Source of the DNA: Chloroflexota bacterium
GTDB lineage: Bacteria; Chloroflexota; Dormibacteria; Aeolococcales; Aeolococcaceae
Length of the DNA: 7,307 bases
NCBI GenBank assembly: GCA_005889515.1
Contig: VBHE01000193.1
Coordinates: forward strand, 1-7,307
Direction: 5' to 3'
The notes beneath the pieces were generated by a model that saw nothing but the letters and a program-made list of their open reading frames with translations, was not told the DNA's origin and did not search any database. The first letter of the stretch is position 1. Every line of letters begins with the position of its first letter. The position numbers and the translations under genes are program-made. Of this stretch, positions 1 to 5,625 are shown one piece after another.

Positions 1-838
1 AGTCGGCGAAGGGGTCGTCGCGTTCGCGCACCGCCTGGCGGAAACCCACCTCCCGGGAGCGATCGATCCAGGCGCGGCCCTCACGGGTGTGCCGTGCGAG
101 GCCGTCGAAGAGCGTGCCGAGGAGCCGGGTCGACGCCATCCCCATGTTCTCCGTGGTCTGGTTGCAGAGCATCTTCAGCATCACCAGCTGGTTCTTCGGC
201 AGCAGCGCCATGCGGCGTGCCAGGGCCATGGCGTGGTCCTGGAGGCTGTCGTCGGGGACGGTCTCGAGGACGAGGCCGATGCGTGCCGCCTCGGCCGCGG
301 AGATCTCGTCGCCGGTGAGCAGGTAGCGCTTCGCCCGCTCCAGGCCGATGCGGTACACCCACATCGCGGTGGTCGGTGTCCCCCACACCCGCGACGGCGG
401 ATATCCGAAGGAGGCTCCCTCACCGGCGACGATGACGTCGGCGCAAAGCACCATGTCCGTGCCGCCGGCGAGGCACCACCCCTGGACCGCCGCGATCGTG
501 GGGATGCGCGCGTACCAGAGCTTCATGAACGTGTCGATGAAGGGGCTGAGGAAGGCGAGGTCGGACACCGAATCCCAGACCCGTCCGTCGCGCTCCTCGG
601 CACCCTGGGCGGGGGTCGCCCAGTCGAGGCCGTAGCCCGCACAGAAGGCGCGACCCTCGGCGCGGAGCAGGAGGACGTGCACCGCGGGGTCGGCCTCGGC
701 CTCGTCGATGGCGGCGGAGAGGTCGTCGCGGAGCGTGGGGTTGATGGTGTTGTACTCGTCGGGCCGGCAGAGCACGAGGGAGCGCACCCCGGAGTCGGTC
801 TCGGTGCGCAGCGTGGTGTAGGCGCGGGCGCCCGCCAT
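1..838 (-). CDS. Crotonase (enoyl-CoA hydratase/isomerase) family protein, C-terminus cut by window edge
   Basis: The minus-strand frame from ATG at 838 stays open for 279 codons to base 1, so the C-terminus lies outside the window. The family acts in the cytoplasm on acyl-CoA thioesters: hydration, isomerisation, dehydration or hydrolysis. The crotonase fold shows in FCAGYGLDW (residues 65-73), which carries the first oxyanion-hole position (A67), and in VQGWCLAGGTDM (118-129) with the second (G125/G126). FGYP (144-147) and YLLTGDEIS (172-180) are further family landmarks. Aligned by eye to rat mitochondrial hydratase, catalytic Glu144 becomes Asp128 and Glu164 becomes Pro148, so classical syn-hydration is doubtful and the substrate cannot be given. 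The start is supported by GGAGGT seven bases upstream. The gene begins 17 bases after the stop of the upstream minus-strand membrane protein, so the two are probably co-transcribed. The family call is firm; the reaction is not. Confidence 0.93.
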   Translation of the reverse strand, partial: MAGARAYTTLRTETDSGVRSLVLCRPDEYNTINPTLRDDLSAAIDEAEADPAVHVLLLRAEGRAFCAGYGLDWATPAQGAEERDGRVWDSVSDLAFLSPFIDTFMKLWYARIPTIAAVQGWCLAGGTDMVLCADVIVAGEGASFGYPPSRVWGTPTTAMWVYRIGLERAKRYLLTGDEISAAEAARIGLVLETVPDDSLQDHAMALARRMALLPKNQLVMLKMLCNQTTENMGMASTRLLGTLFDGLARHTREGRAWIDRSREVGFRQAVRERDDPFAD

Positions 839-845
839 CGCAAGG

Positions 846-851
846 ACCTCC
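846..851 (-). promoter_or_regulatory. Shine-Dalgarno site of the crotonase gene
   Basis: Read on the minus strand, GGAGGT lies seven bases before the ATG at 838. It fixes the crotonase start. It also suggests that this second gene of the minus-strand pair is translated from an internal ribosome site, unlike the leaderless-looking first genes of the window's transcripts. Confidence 0.75.
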
Positions 852-855
852 AGAT

Positions 856-1928
856 CTAACAGGTGGGCAGATAGGGTGCCACCAGCAGCGGCGCCGACGC
901 CGCCCGCGCGGGCGCGATGGTGACCGCGACGATCGCCGGCGCCGGCCCGGCGGGCACCCGCACCCGCACCGAGGAGCGGCCGCCGGCGGCGGCGGCGGGG
1001 ACGGTGAGCGGCGCCACCGCGACGGTGGTCCGGGCCCCGGTGCAGCGGTCGATGAGCTCCAGCTCGACCCGGACCGTGGTCGCGGGGTGATGGGGCAGCA
1101 GGTCGACCCGGAGCGAGAGCGCACACTGCGCCGCGGGCAGACAGGGCCCGGCGGCGGTGAGCAGCCCGACCGCCGCCACCGCCCCCGCGCTCGGCGGCGC
1201 CACCACCGGGGGGTCGGGGATCGGCGGCGGCGCGGGCGGCGCGGGCAACGGGGTGGCGGGGGCGGGCGGCGCCGCGGTCAGCGGGATCGCCGGCCCGGTC
1301 GCGCCGCGGGTGGCCCACAGTCCCCCGGCGGCGCCCGCCACGGCGGTCACCGCCACCCCCGCCGCGACGAGCGCGCGGCGCCGCCGGCGCCGCCGGATCG
1401 GCGGGGGGAGCGCGGCCCGCGGCCGGGGCGGCACCGCGGTGATCACCGTGGCCGCTCCCAGCCCGCCCGCGGTCGGCTGCGGCGGTCCGTGCCGGTAGCG
1501 GCGGAGCGGCTCGATGAGCTCGGCGAGCCGGGCGGCCGCGCGCCGCTCGCCGCCGGCGGTCGCGAGCTCGCCCGCGGCCGCGGTCAGGGCGGCGAGAGCG
1601 GCGTGGGCTCCGTCCTCCGGCGGTGGCCCGGCGGCAAGAGCGCGCAACCCCGACGGCACCGTCACCGGCGACGCCGCGAGCAGCGCCGCGATCAGCTCCC
1701 AGGCGTCGATGACGTCGCCCTGCTGGAGGCGGGCGATCGCCCCCGGGGTGAGCGCCGGGCGGACTCCCTCACCGGCGAGCCGCACCGCGCCGTCGTCGCC
1801 GACGAGCACCGTGCCGGCGGTCCGAGCACGGCGCGCGCCACCACGACGGCGGGCCCGGGACCCAGCCGGGTGACGGCACAGAGCCGCCGGAGGCTGACCT
1901 CCGGCCGGCCCTCCCTCTCGGGGCTCAT
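856..1928 (-). CDS. Single-pass membrane protein with degenerate protein-kinase-like cytoplasmic domain; apparent frame break near 1821-1831
   Basis: One frame covers about 1821 down to the TAG at 856. Another, from ATG 1928, encodes MSPEREGRPEVSLRRLCAVT and then GPGPAVVVARAVL before turning into Cys/Ser/Arg-rich junk at about 1821. The second frame then begins sensibly with AGTVLVGDDGAVRLAGEGV. That resembles the kinase pattern N-V-L-V-D-x-D-G-x-V-R-L-x-D-F-G, but the Asn and the DFG Asp are replaced. QGDVIDAWELIAALLA recalls kinase helix F (DVYSLGVLLYELL). No HRD loop is visible; it may fall in the missing stretch. Next come a run of seven Arg, a transmembrane helix (about 1317-1374), a Pro/Ala stalk, and an outer domain with four Cys, the last residue being one. 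I infer an inactive kinase-like signalling or scaffold membrane protein. A start at ATG 2004 in the second frame is possible but gives an unconvincing N-terminus. The kinase relationship is a judgement by eye. Confidence 0.6.
1809..1831. repeat. Inverted repeat (6-bp arms) at the frame break
   Basis: CCGTGC at 1809-1814 pairs with GCACGG at 1826-1831 across an 11-base GC-rich loop. It coincides with the point where the minus-strand membrane-protein gene switches frame. Such hairpins can cause deletion during replication, and they can also cause sequencing or assembly errors. The GTGCTCG heptamer also occurs twice here on the minus strand. Confidence 0.5.
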
Positions 1929-1938
1929 GAGGCCGCAG

Positions 1939-1944
1939 AGGGTA
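1939..1944 (-). promoter_or_regulatory. Candidate -10 box for the minus-strand membrane-protein gene
   Basis: Read on the minus strand this is TACCCT, a TAnnnT -10 match ending ten bases before the ATG at 1928. Transcription would begin at or just before that start codon. It supports 1928 as the true start and therefore the frame break inside the gene. No good -35 box is seen. Confidence 0.35.
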
Positions 1945-1988
1945 CGGCGACGCACGGTCCGCTGTCCGGCCGGCCGGTACCGTCCGGC

Positions 1989-1994
1989 TACCAT
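1989..1994 (+). promoter_or_regulatory. Candidate -10 box for the acyltransferase gene (leaderless)
   Basis: TACCAT within GGCTACCAT ends eight bases before the ATG at 2003, so the transcript would start at or next to the start codon. No Shine-Dalgarno and no clear -35 box are seen. The same nonamer with the same eight-base spacing recurs at 3067-3075 before a GTG start. The 74 bases from 1929 to 2002 thus hold divergent promoters. Confidence 0.45.
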
Positions 1995-2002
1995 CGGGCT
2001 CC

Positions 2003-3157
2003 ATGCGGACTGGGGCGGTTCCTCCGCGCCCGGGTCACCGGCCTGCGCTCGACGGCATGCGGGGCGTGGCCGTGCTGCTGGTGCTCGTCTTCCACAGCTG
2101 GTGGGGCGTCATCCCCGGCGGCCTCATCGGCGTCGACGTCTTCTTCGTGCTCTCCGGCTACCTGATCACCACCCTGCTCCTCGACGAGTGGAGGCGCAGC
2201 GGACGGATCTCGCTGGCGCGCTTCTACGGACGTCGCGCGTTGCGCCTGCTGCCGGCACTCACCCTGATGACCGCGACGTGCTCGGTCGTCGTCCTCGCGG
2301 ATCCCGCGTCGCAGTTCGGCTCCGCGACCCTCCACGCGATCCCACTGACCGCCGGCTACATGGCCAACTGGGCCTACGCGGGCGGATCCGACCTCGGTCT
2401 GCTCGCCCACACCTGGTCGCTGTCGGTGGAGGAGCAGTTCTACCTCCTCTGGCCGGTGATCCTCATCGGGCTGCTGCTCTGGCGTGGGCCGTGGACCGCT
2501 CTGCTCGGCGCGCTCGCCGGCATCGCGGCGGTGTTCCTCCTCCGCCACGAGATGGTCTCCGGCGGCGCCACCTGGCTGCGGGTGTACGGCGGCTTCGACA
2601 CCCGGGCCGACGCGCTGCTCGCGGGGTGCGCCCTCGCGCTCGGCGCCCACCTGGCGGCGGGACGGCGGCCACCGATGCTGCCCGTCGCCGTCGCCGCCCT
2701 GCTGGGAGCGGGATGCCTGGCGCGGATCGTCGTCGATCCGAGCCCCTACCACTGGCTCGAGGCGGGCGGATTCACCCTGGTCGCGATCTGCGCGGCGGCG
2801 CTGCTCGCGGCGCTCGTGGTTCGCCCGGTCGCGCCACTGGTGGCGGTCTTCGCGCTGCCGCCGCTGGTCGAGATCGGCAGGGTCTCCTACGGGATCTACC
2901 TGTGGCACTACCCCCTGCTCCTGCTCCTCTACCCGCAGACGGGGGCGCGCGGACCGGTCGCCCTCGCCGTGGTCGGCTCGCTGACGTTGGTCGCGGCCTG
3001 CCTCTCCCACGCCATCGTCGAGGCCCCCTTCCTGCGCCTGAAGCGTCGACTGGTCGCACCCGCGTTGGCTACCATGCCCGGCCGTGGTCGACCGCACCGC
3101 GACGACAGTCCCGACCTTCGCACTCGACTCGGAGCGGCTGACCGCTCTGGCGGATGA
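2003..3157 (+). CDS. Acyltransferase-3 (OafA/YrhL-type) integral membrane O-acyltransferase
   Basis: This 384-residue polytopic membrane protein belongs to the family that moves acyl groups, often acetyl, from the cytoplasmic side onto sugars of surface polysaccharides, glycolipids or antibiotics. Visible landmarks are RPALDGMRGVAVLLVL (13-28), the catalytic-type His31 in VFHSWWG, GVDVFFVLSGYLIT (43-56), FYGRRALRLLPAL (74-86), HTWSLSVEEQFYLLWP (136-151), DTRADALLAGCALA (199-212), SYGIYLWHYPLL (295-306) and the terminal VEAPFLRLKRR (339-349). About ten hydrophobic helices can be counted. No SGNH esterase domain follows, so this is the short form of the family. The ATG at 2003 sits eight bases after a -10 box. 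The last 25 or so residues, after KRR, are polar and overlap the promoter and leaderless start at 3070-3084, so this tail may be dispensable. The substrate cannot be inferred. The oxygenase downstream hints at glycan or lipid decoration. Confidence 0.93.
   Translation: MRTGAVPPRPGHRPALDGMRGVAVLLVLVFHSWWGVIPGGLIGVDVFFVLSGYLITTLLLDEWRRSGRISLARFYGRRALRLLPALTLMTATCSVVVLADPASQFGSATLHAIPLTAGYMANWAYAGGSDLGLLAHTWSLSVEEQFYLLWPVILIGLLLWRGPWTALLGALAGIAAVFLLRHEMVSGGATWLRVYGGFDTRADALLAGCALALGAHLAAGRRPPMLPVAVAALLGAGCLARIVVDPSPYHWLEAGGFTLVAICAAALLAALVVRPVAPLVAVFALPPLVEIGRVSYGIYLWHYPLLLLLYPQTGARGPVALAVVGSLTLVAACLSHAIVEAPFLRLKRRLVAPALATMPGRGRPHRDDSPDLRTRLGAADRSGG
3070..3075 (+). promoter_or_regulatory. Candidate -10 box upstream of the oxygenase, inside the acyltransferase 3' end
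   Basis: TACCAT within GGCTACCAT ends exactly eight bases before a GTG at 3084, copying the arrangement before the acyltransferase. TCGACT at 3046-3051 is a weak -35 candidate with an 18-base spacer. It suggests that the oxygenase transcript begins at 3084 and not at the ATG at 3179. Confidence 0.45.
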
Positions 3158-3178
3158 GCGCCACGAGGCCTACCGGCC
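3084..3178 (+). pseudogene. Displaced N-terminal segment of the 2OG-Fe(II) oxygenase (frame break at about 3176)
   Basis: GTG at 3084 opens a frame reading VVDRTATTVPTFALDSERLT and then ALADERHEAYRP before becoming Cys/Ser/Thr-rich junk. From memory of the family, oxygenases of this kind start with a LDxxRLxxLAxxxxxxY helix, followed by a strand of the type PFPHVVIDDFL and then the PEDVLDxVIxEFP helix seen from 3179. Here the helix and the PEDVL segment meet directly in different frames, with the strand missing. I therefore read 3084-3178 as the original 5' end, separated from the rest by a deletion that is not a multiple of three or by a sequence error. The leaderless promoter at 3070-3075 supports 3084 as the ancestral start. 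Confidence 0.5.
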
Positions 3179-3928
3179 ATGCCCGAGGACGTGCTCGACC
3201 ACGTCATCGGCGAGTTCCCCGCGCCCGGCGAGGTGCCGTGGCAGGTCTTCACCGACCACGGGCACACCCGGAAGCTGGCGACCGAGGACCCGAGGCTCAT
3301 GGGTCCGTGGACGCGGCACGTCCTCCACGAGCTCAACTCGGGCCCGATGATCGACTTCCTCGAGCGGCTCACCGGCATCACCGGCCTGCTCGCCGATCCC
3401 CACATGTTCGGCGGCGGCATGCACCAGATCGAGCCGGGCGGCTTCCTCGACATCCACGCCGACTTCAACCACGAGGACCGCCTGCGTCTCGATCGCAGGC
3501 TCAACCTCCTCCTGTACCTCAACCGTGACTGGTCCGAGGACTACGGCGGCCACCTCGAGCTCTGGAACCGCGACATGAGCGCCTGCGGGCAGAGGGTCCT
3601 GCCGGTCTTCAACCGGCTGGTCGTCTTCAGCACCTCGAGCCACTCGTTCCACGGGCACCCCGAGCCGTTGCGGTGCCCGACGCCGCGGACGCGCATCTCC
3701 CTGGCCGCCTACTACTACTCCAACGGCCGCCCCCCCGAGGAGGCGATGGAGCACCACACCACCCTGTACCAGGAGCCGGGCGTCCGGCCCGCCGCGGTCA
3801 CGCCGGCGGCGCCCCGGGTGCGCCCGCGGTGGCAGCGGCGCCTCAAGCCGTTCCTCCCGCCGATCGCCGTGGACGCCGCCCGGCGGCTCGAGGCCCGGAT
3901 CGCCGGGCGCCGGCGCTCGGGGAGCTGA
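3179..3928 (+). CDS. 2-oxoglutarate/Fe(II)-dependent oxygenase (prolyl-4-hydroxylase-like), N-terminus probably lost
   Basis: This 249-residue cytoplasmic enzyme couples 2-oxoglutarate decarboxylation to substrate hydroxylation. The jelly-roll core is clear. MHQIEPGGFLDIHADFNHED (81-100) holds the iron ligands H93 and D95, and LNLLLYLNRDWSEDYGGHLELW (108-129) is the typical strand pair. FSTSSHSFHGHPEPL (150-164) supplies the distal His (H158 or H160), and R172 in RTRISLAAYYY should bind the 2-oxoglutarate carboxylate, so all catalytic residues are present. The tail (201-249) is Pro/Arg-rich. ATG 3179 is the first start in this frame, 21 bases after the acyltransferase stop, which lies in the same frame; only a weak GAGG precedes it. 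Starting there omits the usual first strand, whose upstream piece lies at 3084-3178 in another frame. The enzyme could be damaged, or the break could be a sequence error. Relatives I recall sit beside glycosyltransferase or surface-glycan genes. The substrate is unknown. Confidence 0.85.
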   Translation: MPEDVLDHVIGEFPAPGEVPWQVFTDHGHTRKLATEDPRLMGPWTRHVLHELNSGPMIDFLERLTGITGLLADPHMFGGGMHQIEPGGFLDIHADFNHEDRLRLDRRLNLLLYLNRDWSEDYGGHLELWNRDMSACGQRVLPVFNRLVVFSTSSHSFHGHPEPLRCPTPRTRISLAAYYYSNGRPPEEAMEHHTTLYQEPGVRPAAVTPAAPRVRPRWQRRLKPFLPPIAVDAARRLEARIAGRRRSGS

Positions 3929-3954
3929 CGACCGGGCCGTCCGGGCGGGCGCCT

Positions 3955-5160
3955 GTGGCCACAGTGCGGGGCGCGCTGCCCCTGCTCGGCCCCGCCTTCG
4001 TCGCCTCCGTCGCCTACGTCGATCCCGGGAACGTCGCCACCGACGTCCAGGGCGGCGCCCGCCACGGCTACCTGCTGCTCTGGGTCGTCCTCGCCGCCAA
4101 CCTCATGGCGATGCTGGTCCAGTACCTCTCCGCCAAGACCGGCATCGCCACCGGGCGCAACCTCGCCGAGCTCTGCCGCGACCACCTCCCGGGCTGGGCC
4201 ACGGTCGGGCTCTGGCTCCAGGCCGAGCTGATGGCGATGGCCACCGACCTCGCCGAGTTCGTCGGCGCCGCGGTCGCGCTCGACCTCCTCTTCGGCATCC
4301 CCCCGCTCTCCGCGGGAGTGATCACGGGGGCGGTGTCGCTCGGCGTCCTCGCGCTGCGGCCGCGTGGCTACCGCCGCTTCGAGGTGACGATCGTCGGCCT
4401 GCTCACCGTGGTGCTCCTCGGCTTCCTCTACGCCGGGCTGCACAGCGGCGCCGACCCCGGCGGGGTGGCGCGCGGGCTCGTCCCCTCGCTCGTCGGCGGG
4501 GACAGCCTGCTTCTCGCGGCGGGGATCGTCGGCGCCACGGTGATGCCCCACGCCATCTATCTCCACTCGGCGCTCAGCCAGGAGCGGCTGCATCTCGTCG
4601 GCGAGAGCGAGCGGCGGCGCCTCGTCGGCGCCCAGCGGGTCGACGTCACCGTCGCCATGGGCATGGCGGCGCTCCTCAACCTGGGCATGCTCGTCGTCGC
4701 CGCCGCGGTGCTCGGCGGCGGCCGTGGGGGGGACACCCTCGAGGCCGCCCACACCGCCTTCGGCAGCGTGCTCGGGAGGGGCGCGGCGGTCGCCTTCGGC
4801 CTCGCCCTGCTCGCCTCCGGGCTCGCCGCCTCGAGCGTCGGCACCCTCGCCGGCCAGGTGGTGATGCAGGGGTTCATCCGCCGCCGGCTGCCGGTGGCGC
4901 TGCGCCGGGCGGTGACGATGGCGCCCGCGCTCATCGTCCTCGGGGTCGGCGTCGACCCCACCCGCAGCCTGGTGCTGAGCCAGGTCGTCCTCTCCTTCGG
5001 GATCCCCTTCGCGCTCATCCCCCTGGTGGTGCTGAGCAGCCGCCGGGCGGTGATGGGGCGGTTCGCGAACCGCCGCGCGACCACCCTGGCGGCGGCGGCG
5101 ATCGCGGTGGTGATCGTCACCCTCAACACGGTGCTCCTGGGGCAGACGCTGGGGCTGTGA
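3955..5160 (+). CDS. mntH: Nramp-family divalent metal (Mn2+/Fe2+) : proton symporter
   Basis: This integral inner-membrane transporter imports Mn2+ or other divalent metals with protons. From GTG 3955 it is 401 residues, close to the usual size of about 410 for bacterial MntH. The metal-site motifs are intact: DPGN in helix 1 (D23-N26), and A194 and M197 in ATVMPHA of helix 6, the Met that favours transition metals over Mg2+ or Ca2+. The helix 3 segment ELMAMATDLAEFVGAAVALD (91-110) and helix 10 SQVVLSFGIPFALIPL (342-357) are also typical. Eleven transmembrane helices can be drawn. The frame is open much further upstream, to about 3673, but that part overlaps the oxygenase and is not Nramp-like. 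GTG 3955 or GTG 3964 are the sensible starts; both have only a weak GGGCGGG upstream. The gene begins 27 bases after the oxygenase stop without its own promoter, so it probably shares that transcript. No MntR-like regulator lies next to it. Confidence 0.93.
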   Translation: MATVRGALPLLGPAFVASVAYVDPGNVATDVQGGARHGYLLLWVVLAANLMAMLVQYLSAKTGIATGRNLAELCRDHLPGWATVGLWLQAELMAMATDLAEFVGAAVALDLLFGIPPLSAGVITGAVSLGVLALRPRGYRRFEVTIVGLLTVVLLGFLYAGLHSGADPGGVARGLVPSLVGGDSLLLAAGIVGATVMPHAIYLHSALSQERLHLVGESERRRLVGAQRVDVTVAMGMAALLNLGMLVVAAAVLGGGRGGDTLEAAHTAFGSVLGRGAAVAFGLALLASGLAASSVGTLAGQVVMQGFIRRRLPVALRRAVTMAPALIVLGVGVDPTRSLVLSQVVLSFGIPFALIPLVVLSSRRAVMGRFANRRATTLAAAAIAVVIVTLNTVLLGQTLGL

Positions 5161-5166
5161 CATCGG

Positions 5167-5186
5167 CCGTTTGGTGTACCAAGCGG
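5167..5186. promoter_or_regulatory. 20-bp dyad, candidate operator on the XRE regulator promoter
   Basis: The arms are CCG-t-TTGGT (5167-5175) and ACCAA-g-CGG (5178-5186) around a 2-base centre, with one mismatched pair. The dyad sits between the likely -35 region and the -10 box at 5192-5197, a standard position for repression. It aligns centre-to-centre with the dyad at 5571-5590 at 11 of 20 positions, including TTGGTnnAC and the AGC of the right arm. Autoregulation by the XRE protein is inferred. Confidence 0.55.
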
Positions 5187-5191
5187 GCTGT

Positions 5192-5197
5192 TAGTAT
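5192..5197 (+). promoter_or_regulatory. -10 box of the XRE regulator gene (leaderless)
   Basis: TAGTAT ends seven bases before the ATG at 5205, so the mRNA would begin at or beside the start codon. A TTTGGT at 5170-5175 gives a possible weak -35 with a 16-base spacer, overlapping the dyad. No Shine-Dalgarno is present. Confidence 0.55.
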
Positions 5198-5204
5198 GGT
5201 TCCC

Positions 5205-5558
5205 ATGACGAACGCAGAGCCGTGGTCGGCGCTCGGCGAGTTCATCCGCTCGCAGCGCCAGCTCGCCCGGCTCTCGCTCCGCCAGCTCGCCGAGCTCACC
5301 AGCGTCTCCAACCCCTACCTGAGCCAGATCGAGCGCGGCCTCTACCGGCCCTCGGCGCAGGTGCTGAAGAGCATCGCCGAGGCCCTCCACCTCTCCGCCG
5401 AGACGATCTATGCCGAGGCCGGGCTGCTCGACCAGCGGGGTGCCGAGACCGCCGCGAGTCCGCGGGTCGAGGCGGCGATCCGGCTCGACCCCGAGCTCAG
5501 CACCGAGCAGAAGGAGGCGCTCATCCAGGTGTACCGGGGATTCCTCCGCGGACGTTGA
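5205..5558 (+). CDS. XRE-family helix-turn-helix transcriptional regulator
   Basis: This 117-residue cytoplasmic DNA-binding protein has a Cro/C1-type HTH over about residues 10-65: GEFIRSQRQLARLSLRQLAE leads into LTSVSNPYLSQIERG, where SNPYLSQIERG (35-45) contains the recognition helix. The C-terminal tail PELSTEQKEALIQVYRGFL (96-114) is a short helical segment that may serve in dimerisation. No ligand-binding domain is visible. The frame extends back to a GTG at 5157 and an ATG at 5196, but ATG 5205, seven bases after the -10 box, is the best start. The protein resembles the small XRE regulators found beside phasin- or HbhA-like genes in actinobacteria. From memory the M. tuberculosis pair Rv0474/Rv0475 has this order; I could not check it. 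Dyads before this gene and the next suggest that it represses both. Its effector signal is unknown. Confidence 0.92.
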   Translation: MTNAEPWSALGEFIRSQRQLARLSLRQLAELTSVSNPYLSQIERGLYRPSAQVLKSIAEALHLSAETIYAEAGLLDQRGAETAASPRVEAAIRLDPELSTEQKEALIQVYRGFLRGR

Positions 5559-5584
5559 CGCGCGCAGCGTTTGCTTGGTAGACT
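5555..5584 (+). promoter_or_regulatory. Sigma70-type promoter of the phasin-like gene
   Basis: TTGACG (5555-5560) and TAGACT (5579-5584) are separated by 18 bases. This is the best -35/-10 pair in the window. The -35 box overlaps the stop codon of the XRE gene, so the phasin-like gene has its own promoter and a 5' leader of about 35 bases with a good ribosome site. Confidence 0.7.
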
Positions 5585-5590
5585 TAGCAA
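5571..5590. promoter_or_regulatory. 20-bp dyad, candidate operator over the phasin-like gene's -10 and start site
   Basis: The symmetric core reads TTGCTnnGTnnACnnAGCAA, with seven matching pairs per side out of ten. It spans the -10 box and the expected transcription start, so a bound protein would block initiation. It is related to the dyad at 5167-5186. The shared pattern, GnTTGGT on the left and ACnnAGC on the right, suggests one regulator, most simply the adjacent XRE protein. Confidence 0.6.
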
Positions 5591-5615
5591 CACGTCACCC
5601 AGGCATCCGCCACCC

Positions 5616-5620
5616 GGAGG
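5616..5620 (+). promoter_or_regulatory. Shine-Dalgarno site of the phasin-like gene
   Basis: GGAGG lies five bases before the ATG at 5626 and fixes that start. The frame is open upstream past 5410, but the earlier part overlaps the XRE gene. This strong site contrasts with the leaderless genes on both sides and suits an abundant protein. Confidence 0.8.
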
Positions 5621-5625
5621 TCCCC

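Noticed and set aside
89..859. 256-codon open frame on the plus strand
   Set aside because: It is antisense to the crotonase gene and contains no recognisable domain.
1374..1395. GC-rich repeat tract of CGG/CGC triplets
   Set aside because: It is explained as codons for the run of Arg at the cytoplasmic edge of the transmembrane helix, not as an independent repeat element.
1087..3141. 684-codon open frame on the plus strand
   Set aside because: It runs antisense to the membrane-protein gene and then out of frame through the acyltransferase. It is Arg/Gly/Pro-rich with no domain, a typical stop-poor shadow in GC-rich DNA.
3673..3954. N-terminal extension of the Nramp transporter
   Set aside because: The frame is open but overlaps the oxygenase. 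The extra 94 residues are Arg/Pro/Gly-rich, do not resemble Nramp, and would make the protein longer than the family norm.
3715..5163. 482-codon open frame on the minus strand
   Set aside because: It is antisense to the Nramp transporter, and its charged, repetitive composition (Glu/Asp/Arg/His) is the usual mirror of hydrophobic membrane codons.
5157..5204. Earlier start (GTG 5157) for the XRE regulator
   Set aside because: It would place the coding region across the promoter and the dyad. ATG 5205 directly follows the -10 box and begins just before the HTH domain.
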